From: Xanthostigma xanthostigma
Lineage: Eukaryota > Arthropoda > Insecta > Raphidioptera > Raphidiidae
Direction of reading: 5' to 3'
Assembly: GCA_963575645.1 (NCBI GenBank)
Contig: OY754465.1
Location: 34,483,501-34,547,500, forward strand
DNA length: 64,000 nucleotides
A program made the translations under genes and the position numbers. This document shows, in pieces, positions 1 through 11,100 of the stretch (position 1 is its first letter; each line of letters opens with the position of its first letter). The notes below the pieces were generated by a model. That model saw only the letters and a list, made by a program, of their open reading frames with translations. It was not told the DNA's origin and searched no databases.

Positions 1-360
1 TTTGGAAGTTTAAATAAATTTTATTAAATTGTCTTTAATTTTGAGGTCGGTCCTGGGGTTATATTATGTCACTATGGAAATATGTTATTATTATCAAAAA
101 TAATTGAGGCACACACAATTCTCTCAAAAACAGAACAATACACATACTTGATAATAACAACTTATTTCCATAGTGACATAATATAACCCCAGGACCGACC
201 TCAAAATTAAAGAAAATTTAATAAAATTTATTTAAACTTCGAAAGGCTGTTTCTCTCTTATTTTTGAGTTTTGATAAAAAAACTATTTGAAATATTTTCT
301 CGTCTATTTGATTTTTAACGCTGTAAAAAAAAAGCATCAACTTAAAACTCACTCTGTATA
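1..360. repeat. Fold-back element, copy 1 (cut by window edge)
   Basis: The arms at about 1-84 and 166-240 are near-perfect inverted repeats around a short spacer, and the right end runs on to 360 (ATCAACTTAAAACTCACTCT...). A second copy of the same element lies at 9414-9730 in an intron of the downstream PLCG gene, which shows the true left end (TATACAGGGTAAGTTTTAAG). No coding sequence is present. It is a non-autonomous fold-back or MITE-type element; the superfamily is not clear. Confidence 0.8.
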
Positions 361-447
361 GGTACTTTGGTGCAAAGTTGTTGTTCGCGAGTCCGCAAAG
401 GTTTCTGGCAAAAAAAAATCAATGTGTATAAACTATAAACATTGTAT

Positions 448-830
448 ATTAGATATCGTGTCCATCGATAATAGTTAATAAGAAAAAATTCGCAGGTTTG
501 TGGACAAAAGTTATATTTATAATTGTACGACGTTTCGTCTATAAATTTAGACTTTTTCAAGTACAAAATTGAAAATTATTTAAAACAATAATTATGAAAA
601 TAAACATTAATTACTAACCATAGCAATTAACAAAAGTTAAGGTACATAAGGTACATAATCTTATGTACCTTAACTTTTGTTAATTGCTATGGTTAGTAAT
701 TAATGTTTATTTTCATAATTATTGTTTTAAATAATTTTCAATTTTGTACTTGAAAAAGTCTAAATTTATAGACGAAACGTCGTACAATTATAAATATAAC
801 TTTTGTCCACAAACCTGCGAATTTTTTCTT
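448..830. mobile_element. Palindromic Penelope-like terminal-repeat insertion
   Basis: Two inverted copies of about 170 bp meet near 650. The insertion is bounded by a 13-bp direct duplication (ATAAACATTGTAT at 435-447 and 831-843), so it moved as one unit. The arm sequence is the same as the ends of the larger element at 52782-55005, which carries a GIY-YIG endonuclease fragment; this identifies it as a Penelope-like end pair. Each arm holds a degenerate hammerhead-like stretch: CTTGAAAAAGTC, a loop, then GACGAAACGTC (about 530-566 on -, 749-785 on +). No ORF remains. Confidence 0.75.
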
Positions 831-976
831 ATAAACATTGTATTTTAAAGTGGTACGTTAATACGGTGGAGCCGATGGCTCCGCTATTATTAAAAAATAA
901 AATTTCCCGCCTCTATAAATTTGCCGCTCCTATTCCGTTAGCAAGTATATAGTAATGTACACAATTTTTTCGGCAG

Positions 977-3900
977 GTTTTGGCACTGGGATCCGAGTTT
1001 TATTTCTGGAGTACCGTTAAAAGAAATTAAAGCATTTTTTCCGAGAACAAATTATAAGATCTCAAACAGTAAGCTCCAAAAAATATTTGAAGAGGTGAAT
1101 GATCAAAAACACAGTGTTTTTTATTTTGATGATTTTTCAACTTTGTATTACAAACTTGCGTTGAATGAAAACGTAAGTTATCAATTTTTTTGTCTTCAAA
1201 ACTTTTTGTATCGTAAATTTACTTTATTGCTAATCATATCACATCGCTATACCATAGAATATAGATCAATTAACAGAAAAGTAATCAAAAATAGCATCAT
1301 TCAGTTTGAAGATTGTAGCAACTTACTTACACCATCCAAGAGAAAAATTAAATAGTCTAATAGTCTAGAACTGTAGAATCTAGAATTTAGACCAGGATAA
1401 AAATACTATGAATTCATTGTCGAGTGTCGAGTTTATAATGTGATAACTGATATGTTTAGTCCTAAAATAAATTCACTGCATTTTATTAACAGTACATTTT
1501 TTTCATCAGAATGTTCATAGTCTTTTCGATAAATACGCCATATATTCAAAAGACAAAAAAACGATTACGTTCGATGAACTTAAAACGTTCCTTTGTCAAG
1601 AACAAAATGATCCGATCGCAAGCAATGATCGTGAACTGGTGAACTTCATTTTTAAATATTTAACCAATCCACAAAGATATGTTAAAAATCCGTATTTCAC
1701 GACCGTTGAGTTTACAGATTTTTTATTTTCAAAAGAAAATGATTTATGGGATAACAGTAAAGACACCGTGTATCAAGATATGAACAGACCATTGGCCCAT
1801 TATTGGATAGCGTCTTCTCATAATACGTAAGTAAAAATATTTCGTACTCAAATCTTTATTTAACGTCTGATTACTTTTCAATAAATAAAATTATCAACCA
1901 ATCGGTCGACAATTTAATTTATTAAAAATATTTCGTGATATGACTGATATAAATAAACAAAAAAATAATATTAAAATAGCTATTAACTACTAATCAATGA
2001 TTACCCGCTTGATGAGGCCAGGGCTGCCAGATTTCTCTCCTCAGAAATCCGTCGGTAAGGCGAAAAGTGGTGGGGGAAGTGGTCTGAAAAATCCGTTTCC
2101 ATCCGTTCGCCCGGTTCACCCATTAATGCAATGAGTGTGAGAGAGATAGAGAGTAAAGTGAAGTATGCGGTACCATAAACGACACATCGACGTGTTTCCA
2201 CCTTCATTATGGCTTTATTATTAACATTATTAAATGAATTTCGTATAAGACGTTGAATTTACTTTTACTTACAGACTTTAAATTGAATAGAAATGATTCA
2301 TTTTTTCACATCCAATGAATCGATTATATCGTAGATTTTTCACATTTTTATGAAATAAAAATATTATATTGACTGTTAGAATGTTGCGATAGTAACAAAC
2401 GCGGCAGTGCAATCAGTTAAATCCTCAATGTGTTCCGTAAATCCGTGTAACTCGAAACACTTGACTCCAGTTGTGTGAAAAAAACGCATCAGACAAAGAT
2501 AGCGAGTCGATATTCATCGATATAGGTGTGTGTTTCGCGAACACATTGTTTCATACACTCTCTTATCTTTTTCTACCCAAATAGAGAGAGGAGTAGGACA
2601 GAGGTAGTGAAAGAAACGTGCTCAGATATGCTCGAATCATGGACATAGGAATATATAGGGACGGAGTATGATGCTGCGGGGGGGAAGCCACTCGGGGACG
2701 GGGACGAGGTAAAATTGGTACCAGTTTTCTATTGGCTGATGGTTCTGCGCGTGCGTAATAAGTTTGCGCATGCTCAGTACACCAAATTCCATGTCATAAA
2801 CATGTCCATGGCCATAAACCAGTGATTCCCAAAGTGGTCTATATCGATTCCCAGGGGTCAACGACAACTTGCAAGGGCTCCATGTCAGCGGGAAAGAAAA
2901 TTGGGGGTCCATGAAATTAAAATGGGGGTCAACGATAGTGAATCTCCTAACAAAAAAAGAAACAAACTGGACATCGTTAACCAAGGAGACTTGAGATTAA
3001 ACCTAACTAAATTGTTGCCAAATGTTAAAAAGTTTGGCGACCTCTGCCATAAATAAACTTCTCGAAAGGTTAGGTCCATTATCACATTGTGACAAATTTT
3101 AGTAACCTTTTTCAAACTTGATGAAACATAAACCATAATTTTTCAAAAACATATTTTAACAACTAAGTTTAGCGCAAACCGTACTCATTGTGTTTCATTC
3201 AGCACAAAAAAGATTACTGCATTCTTTCACAAGGTTAATTATAAATAATTATTATTTATCAAAAATTCATTTGGCTCCATGCATTCGATGCTAAAAATAA
3301 TATTTTCTAATATTAATTAATAAAAAATTTTAATGTTACAGTACTATAACTACATTCATCGGTGCTTTACTTTAATAAAAAATGTATTTTAATGAATGTT
3401 TACAACAAATTAAAAAAAAAAACTTCTTTTACTATTTGATGTTTACCCGCGCTGAGCGTACGCAGTGCGTCGGCCAATCAAAAGCTGGCACCCGTTACCT
3501 CGTCGCGTCCCGCAAATCGGCTTCACCCCCCTCGTCTAAAACCTCAGTTCATGCTCCGTCCCTATATATATTCCTATGTCCATGGCTCGAATGTGCTAAA
3601 AATAACCGAATGTCCCCAAATTATCGATTATCGAGTGAAGTTTGAATTTATATGTAGTAAAAAAGGTAAAAAATTCGGAAAAGTTAGAAAATCCGTTAAA
3701 TCCGTTCAGATCATGAAATCCGTTCCATTATCCGTTCAAATTTATTTCTACTCGAAAAATCCGTTTGGAACGGAAAAATCCGTTCATCTGGCAGCCCTGG
3801 ATGAGGCACGCAAAATAAAATTGTCATCTCACCTTTCTAGTGCAAAGTTAGCACAGGTCTTTCGAAGCTGCAAACTTGGATATACGCTACTGGTAGTGGT

Positions 3901-6900
3901 CCTAACAACATATTAAAAAATCAGAACTACATGTTAGTTTGCGAGATTAGCGATTTTTAGTGTAAAATATGACTGGGCTATAAGTAATTTGTAGGTTAAT
4001 CATATTTGGTTCGATATAATGTTTTCTTAATGTTAATCATTCACCAGTTATTTAACGGGTGATCAATTTTCGAGTGAATCGTCTACAGAGGCGTACGTGC
4101 GTTGTTTGCGTTGGGGTTGTCGTTGTATCGAATTAGATTGTTGGGACGGACCGGACGATACACCTAACGTTTATCATGGTCGGACGCTTACGTCAACAAT
4201 CAGTTTCTTGGACGTAATTAAAACAATTAAAGAGCACGCGTTTGATATATCAAAATATCCTGTCATATTATCACTAGAAGATAATTGTTCAATACCTCAG
4301 CAGAAGAGAATGGCTCAAATAATGCAGGTAGAGCTTTTAATTTCCGATTCATTACTCAAAAAGTAATTAAATTACATGTACACTTTATCAATAGTTATAA
4401 ATTTGTGTTTTTATTGAGTTTTTTTTACAATGTTTAAGGAGGTTTTTGGCGACATGCTATTGACTAGTCCTATAGATAAGAATGAAAAATGTCTTCCATC
4501 GCCATTACAACTCCAAAACAAAATTATATTAAAACATAAAAAACTTCCAGAAGGTCAAGATGAAAATTTAACTTTAGAGAAACACGACGATACCAAAGAA
4601 ATGGATTTACGTAATACGATAAAAAACGGTATTATGTATTTAGAAGATCCAATTCACAAAGAATGGAAACCTCATTTTTTTGTTTTAACTCACAATAAAC
4701 TTATTTATGCTGATGCACCAGAATCTTGTAATACAATTCAGACATCAAAATCTTATCAAACCATTCAGGTAATTCAAAAACCGGACCATGATGAAATTTT
4801 AAAAAACTTCACTTGAAAATGGTTCTCTTTAAATTTTTCCACATCATTACAATTCCAGCAAAGTCTTTTAAAGTGGCAATATTTTTTTGCAAAACCTAAA
4901 TAGTATTTTTTTGTGAAGATCCCTGACCCTGAGTAGCTGCCCAGACCCTTGGGTTTTCCTACCAACAGATATTGTAATCGTTATATTCTTGAATATAAAT
5001 AGAGAATCTATTAACGTTTCATTGCAGGCGGGAAAGAGAATAATTTTTCAGACAGAACTTTAATTCTAGCTTGTTGTAGGAAATATATACTGATAAAGAT
5101 GAAGAAGATGAATGTCACCTTTTTTGGCTGTGTTACGATAATTTGGAAAATAGACAGAATTTTCTTGGTAAAAAATGTCATGAGCGCGAACCATGGTATC
5201 ATCCTCATTTAACAAGAAATCAGGCTGAGGAAATACTCCAAAAAATTCATGAAAACGGCGCATTCCTTGTTAGGCTTAGTAATGGGTCAAATTCATTCTC
5301 GATTTCTTTTAGGTATGCAAGTGACATATAGATATAAATAGATTGTATAAAAATATGTGTCCGATATTTTACCCATTTAACTTTTTACATTGAAGGGCTG
5401 GAAATAAAATAAAACATCTCCTTGTACCGATGGATGGCAGATTGTTCTTTGACAGTGATATTCAATTTGAAACCCTTTACGAATTAATAGACTATTATAA
5501 AGAACATCCGTTATATAAAGACATCACACTGAATACACCCGTTAGTGAAGATATAATTTTAAAAATCAGAAAGGTAAATTAAAATTCATAAAATATGTTA
5601 AAATAACCAAATTATTGTTTTGAGCAGAAACAATTTTAGACCTCACATGATTTTAGGGTAATATCACTAATGATACCACAAATTCCCTCAATACTTCACA
5701 AAAGGTAAGTTATTATAGACGAATGATTATATTTTTAAAACTGAAATGAAAATCAGACGGGCACTATTTACACTTTATGGACTATCGACTTGATTTTTGA
5801 GCTTAGAGGGCCCGTTTAATATAAATAAACTTCATAATGTTTCATCAGATAACAGCAAAAGCAATTGTTGATTACCGAGCCGAACAAGATGATGAATTAT
5901 CTTTCTGTGTAAATGCAAAAATTACCAATGTAAATTGTGCCAGCAAAAGTTGGTGGAAAGGAGATTTCGGAGGTAGAGTGCAACACTGGTTTCCAGCACA
6001 TCATGTCAAAATTATAGAAACGGAAAATATAGATGATGATGTAAGTTTTGCAAAGTCAATTTCATCATTAGATATTTAATATTTGTATTTTTTGTGTAGC
6101 CTTCTAATGACTCCATGCTACTCGGTAGTTTACAAAAAGGTAGTATTGATATTAACGATGCTGCGGTAAGTTTGTGTATAAATAATAAACCTGGTTTGGA
6201 ATGGCTCTTGCGCATAGAAAATGGAACAATGGGTACGCCGTTTGAAGCAGCAGTGCAATCGGAATATGAAGTTAGTATAACCATTCACATTATTCTAATT
6301 TTAAAATACATTTGAAGTTTCAACATTTTTCTGGTACCTACTGTAAATGGTTGCGTAAATGGAGTACACATTTTCGCAGAGTTCCACATTTTCGGCAAAG
6401 TGTTGGCACGTTATTCCTACGAATATAGATAACCGGGTTCCAGGTTTATTGTGTTGTAAAGTTTATTTTGATTTTTGATAAGGCACTGGACTGGAAAACG
6501 TGTATTGAAGAAACGGTATCCAGCGCTACAGCAAGGGAAAGCCAAAACAGGAATATAGAAATTGCTTGGCGCGTAGCCAAAGAAATATCAGATTTAATAA
6601 TATATTGCCGTTCGGTTTCGTTTTCAATTGAAAAGGCACAGCGCGATCCACCAGTCTTCCAAGAAATGTCTTCGTTTTCAGAAACTAAAGCTGAGAAACT
6701 GATATGTCAACAAGAAAACAAACTCTTTTTGAAATACCATCGTGTGAGTTTATAAGATATGAAATTTAAAATGCAAAAAAAAATGATTTTGATTTATATG
6801 TACCGAAAATTTTCAGTCGCAATTTAGTCGAGTTTATCCAAAAGGTCAGAGACTAGATTCGTCTAATTACGATCCAACTGGTCTTTGGAATTCTGGGTGC

Positions 6901-7618
6901 CAAATGGTTGCATTAAACTATCAAACAGCAGATAAACCAATGCAATTAAACCAAGCGAAGTTTAGAGATAACGGCCGATGTGGTTATTTATTGAAGCCAG
7001 ATTTCATGTTTTCGGATGAATTTGATCCATATGATAAAAATACGTTAAAAAATGTTGAATCTCTAACTGTGTCAATAAGAGTAATCGGTGCGAGACATTT
7101 GTTTAGGAAATCAAGACGCGGCGCTGCTAATCCTTTTGTAGAAATTGAAGTCGTCGGTGCTGAGTTTGATAGGGGAGTTAAGTTGACTACAAAAACCGCA
7201 TGTATGTATAAGTACGTTTTGTCATATTTATACAATATATGTAACATACTTTATAATATTATTTTTAAAGCGGAAAACGGATTAATTCCAATTTGGAATG
7301 AAGTCTGTGAATTCGACATAGCAAATCCCTCATTTGCTTTTCTTCGATTTATTGTACAAAATGAAGATGTATTTGGAGACCCCTGTTTTCTAGGACAAGC
7401 TACGTACCCTGTTAGTATTAAAAGTGATTTTTTATAAAATATTATGTTATACAACATACATAATTTTAAAATAAGTAATTTCAACTATATTTTTTTTATA
7501 GGTAACTTGCATGCGGACTGGATACAGAAGTATCGCCCTTAAAAATGGATTTAGTGAAGATTTAGAATTAGCTTCTCTATTAGTTTATATTACAATTAAA
7601 AAACAAACAAACAAATAA
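977..7618 (+). CDS. Phospholipase C-gamma paralogue lacking the N-terminal SH2 domain (5'-partial)
   Basis: Phosphoinositide-specific phospholipase C of the gamma class, which cleaves PIP2 to IP3 and diacylglycerol at the plasma membrane. Conceptual exons: 977-1172, 1510-1826, 4048-4327, 4439-4768, 5080-5312, 5396-5573, 5657-5704, 5849-6040, 6100-6270, 6483-6743, 6817-7201, 7271-7410, 7502-7618; 948 residues in the window. Order: EF-hand region, X box (SSHNT about residue 168; [19 protein letters not shown]), first split-PH half, one SH2 (FLVR kept), SH3, second split-PH half, Y box ([19 protein letters not shown]), C2. Catalytic His, Ca2+ ligands and substrate-binding Ser/Arg are all present. 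Compared with the downstream copy, the exon at 5080 is 315 nt shorter, in frame, removing the N-terminal SH2. The exon at 5657 reads [16 protein letters not shown] and has no tyrosine. The PH domain is not seen: 1-976 is repeats. Eleven extra codons begin the first exon. Conserved splice sites and open frames argue against a pseudogene; the 5' end is unknown. Confidence 0.88.
2019..3799. mobile_element. hAT-type non-autonomous element with 8-bp target duplication
   Basis: Terminal inverted repeats CAGGGCTGCCAGAT / ATCTGGCAGCCCTG are flanked by the direct repeat GATGAGGC (2011-2018 and 3800-3807). The 8-bp duplication and CAGGG...CCCTG ends are typical of hAT transposons. It sits in the long intron between the first two X-box exons of the upstream PLCG gene. 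Inside are many ATCCGTT-type subterminal repeats (2040-2110, 3690-3790). No intact transposase ORF is visible. Confidence 0.88.
2639..3584. mobile_element. Inverted-repeat element nested in the hAT element
   Basis: The 28-nt sequence starting ATGGACATAGGAATATATAG at 2639-2666 recurs inverted at about 3554-3584, enclosing about 890 bp. It looks like a second element inserted in the hAT-type element around it. No ORF with recognisable function was found and the superfamily is unassigned. Confidence 0.65.
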
Positions 7619-8107
7619 AATAGGCATTTATTATAATTGCAATGCAAATAGTTTCACAATATGTCATATGCATAATAAATTAAAAAAATAAGAAAAACTT
7701 AACACACCCCTTAAATAGGACAGCTTGTCGAATTGTTGCAGTATGTACCCTCCATATTATGTTGTAGATTTGTTCAACGAAAACTTTTTCAATATTCTTT
7801 ACTCCTGTGACACATGAAGTTGGCTAAGCAATAGGTCAACTGAGAAAATGAAAATTGTATACCTCTTGTCAAAGACTATGTGCAAAGTACTGTAATAATG
7901 TGATAAGTTCGATTTTAATTTTATTTTATGCGTTTTGTATTATAATTTTTAATTTACTGAAAACATTTTTATTATTGAGTATTTAATACAATATATTTTA
8001 AGGTTATTTTTCTTCTTTGTACATGAAATAAAGTATACTGTTAAAAAGTTTATTACTGCGAATATTTTTACAAGCTGTTTAAGGAGACATGTATTGTTTT
8101 AGTTAAT
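7619..8107 (+). promoter_or_regulatory. Intergenic spacer between the two PLCG genes
   Basis: Only 489 bases separate the stop of the upstream PLCG copy from the ATG of the downstream copy. An AATAAA overlaps the upstream stop region (7614-7619) and another lies near 8027, either of which could serve poly(A) addition. The promoter of the downstream gene must lie here, or transcription could run through both genes. I see no clear TATA box, and the sequence is AT-rich without repeats. Confidence 0.45.
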
Positions 8108-11100
8108 ATGTTTGCCAATGGTGCAAATGGAAGCAGTCTTGTTGATGAAAATGAGCGTATCATTAGCCATTTGGAGCGGGGTACGGTTGTTACAAATTTC
8201 TTTACGAGGCGGAAACCCGAGAGAAAAACCCTCATGATACGAAGAGAAACTCGCCAGTTGATATGGACACGCTCACAGAGCTGTCAGAAAACCTCACCTG
8301 AAGGCATTGAACTGCGAGAAGTAAAAGAAGTTAGACCTGGAAAAAATTCAAAAGATTTCTGGCCAGAAGAAGCAAAAAGAATTGAAAACTCAAGATGTTT
8401 TGTTATTTTTTATGGTTCTGAATTTAAACTTAAATCACTCTCATTTGCTGGTAAGATTAACTAAGTCTGTTCTTCTATAACGCGTTTATGCTTTGCGCGA
8501 ATTTGTTCATACGCGATTATGATACGGAAGTGAAATAAATATTAACCGATGATATTATTTACAGCTCTGTCCGAAAATGAATGTGATTTGTGGATTAAAG
8601 GACTACAACATTTGGTTCCTGACACTATAAGTGCACCATATCCATTGCAGTTGGAGCGTTGGCTCAGAAGGGAATTTTACACAATGGTGAATTTGTCTAA
8701 AACGTAAGTAATTTAAACCTATTCACGTTTTCGTTACTAAACAAAGCGTACGTACAAAATTTTGTCATAAAAAAAATGATATTGGCCTGAAGTGGACAAC
8801 ATGCGACCTACGGGCTTGCCTGAATACGTTTGCTAATTGGCCCTCATTATTTTTTAAATTATGTATACCTACAATAAATGGTTGACGAGAATGTATATTA
8901 GGAAATTCAGATTTATTATTATAAAAATGCTAGCTGACATTCCCGGTTTCGTCTGAACTCTGTGTGCAAATCGCACTTTTAAGTTTTCACCCAATTCCCG
9001 TTAACCGATTGAGTTAAAATTTGTGTAGTTCCGACGACAATACAATAGTATGGTGATATTTTGTGCACACATTTTTTTGTATATGGGACAAATCGCATCA
9101 TAAGTACAATTTTTTTAAATATCTCGACCCCAACCAACCTACCGGATCAAAAAAAAAAAAGAGATAAACTTATTGTAGCACCAGACAAATGTATGGTGTG
9201 AATATGGCGTCGATGCGTCCAGTTATTTAGACGTGATGCGCTTACGTATGTGCCAGCGCTTTTATATATTAAGATGTAGTATTGTTTTTTGTCGGAATAG
9301 TGGCAAAACTTTGGGATCAAAGCAGCTTTGACAGCTTACTTCTCCGAGGTACAAAAATAATGTAAATCATCTATTATTAGATATTATTAGGTTTGAGATA
9401 ATGAATATAGGTATATACAGGGTAAGTTTTAAGTTGATTCTTTTTTTTACAGCGTGTAAAAATCAAATAGACGAGCAAATATTTCAAATAGTTTTTTTAT
9501 CAAAACTCAAAAATAAGAGAGAAACAGCCTTTCGAAGTTTAAATAAATTTTATTAAATTTTGAGGTCGGTCCTGGGGTTATATTATGTCACTATGGAAAT
9601 ATGTTAACTTATTTCCATAGTGACATAATAATAACCCCAGGACCGACCTCAAAATTAAAGAAAATTTAATAAAATTAAATATTTGCTCGTCTATTTGATA
9701 AAAGCATCAACTTAAAACTCACTCTGTATAAGAACTAAAGAATTAATAAATTAGTTTTTGTATTTTATAAAAAAAAAAATATTAAAAACCGCAAATGTAT
9801 AGAAAGTTTTTCAACATATTTACTATGTTAAATCTCATTTGTGAAAACTGAGTTACAAATGCACAATTAAAAAAAAAAAACAAACCCGTTTTGATTATTA
9901 ATATGAAAAATTTCTTTTGATTTATTTTCATAAATGCAACTTCCTCCTGAAAGTATACTCTCCACAATAATATTATACTTTAATTTTTTTGTTTTTGTTT
10001 AGGGGAGCTGCAAAAAGCGTTTCCATTGGAGGTTTCGATAGCCTAGATGACGTTCCTAAAACGTATGTATATAGTAAAAATAGAGAACAATCGATATTCG
10101 ATACCCACAATAGTTATTGATAGTCACAAACTATCGATTATTATCAGTAGTTTCGAAATTTCAAAAAATAGTACTGTCGATAGTTTTCCACCTCTAATAT
10201 GAAGCAAAAATTTAATTCAAAATCAAATGTTAAAATGTATTTTTGTTATAGCGTTACACTGAAAGAAGTAAAAGCATTTTTGCCGAGAATAAATTACAAA
10301 ATGTCGAACAGTAAACTTCAAAAACTTTTTCAAGATGTGGACGCTCAGAGACGAACTGAAATTGGATTTGACGATTTTTCAACTTTATATCATAAAATAT
10401 TATTTGATGAAAATGTAAGTGTATTCATTTATTTTTAATTTTTTTTTTTAACAGTTAGACCATCGTTGGAAACTTCTCCACCATTAAATTTTCTGTCTGT
10501 TTGTCTTTTATAGAACATTCACGATCTGTTTGACAAATACGCTACTTATTCTGAAAACAGTAAAACTGTTACTCTTCAAGAATTTCAAATGTTCCTGCTT
10601 CAAGAACAAAAAGATTCCATGGCAAACGATGAACGTGAGGTGTCTCGATTTATGTTTGATTATTTACAAGATCCGCAACGGTACGTCCAGGAGCCCTATT
10701 TCACCATGTCTGAGTTTATCGACTTTCTTTTTTCAAGACAGAATGATTTGTGGGATAGTCAAAAAGATGCAGTTTACCAGGACATGACCAAACCGCTATC
10801 AAATTATTGGATTGCTTCATCTCATAATACGTGAGTTATCTAATATAATGTAACATTTTTACAGCTGATGTATTTTGAACGTTATTAACATAAAATACAC
10901 TAGACCAACTACAATAAAACCTGCACCAACATGTTCCTTGAAAACTCAGGAGAGGCCTCGGGGCAACAAAGGAGTGGAGGCCCCCTGGCCCTAAATTATT
11001 TTCCAAAAAAATAGACAATTTTTTCCACTCTAGTTTTCCAATAAATAATTTATTGTGAAACCAAGTATAGATTCTTTTATTATTTAACACATATAAATAT

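Noticed and set aside
4769-5079. A hidden N-SH2 exon in the upstream PLCG copy
   Set aside because: The intron is 311 bases, barely the size of the missing domain, and no frame shows WFHG, FLVR or flanking splice sites.
977-7618. The upstream PLCG copy as a pseudogene
   Set aside because: Thirteen exons have intact splice sites, consistent phases and no stop, and catalytic residues are conserved; only the 5' end is unexplained.
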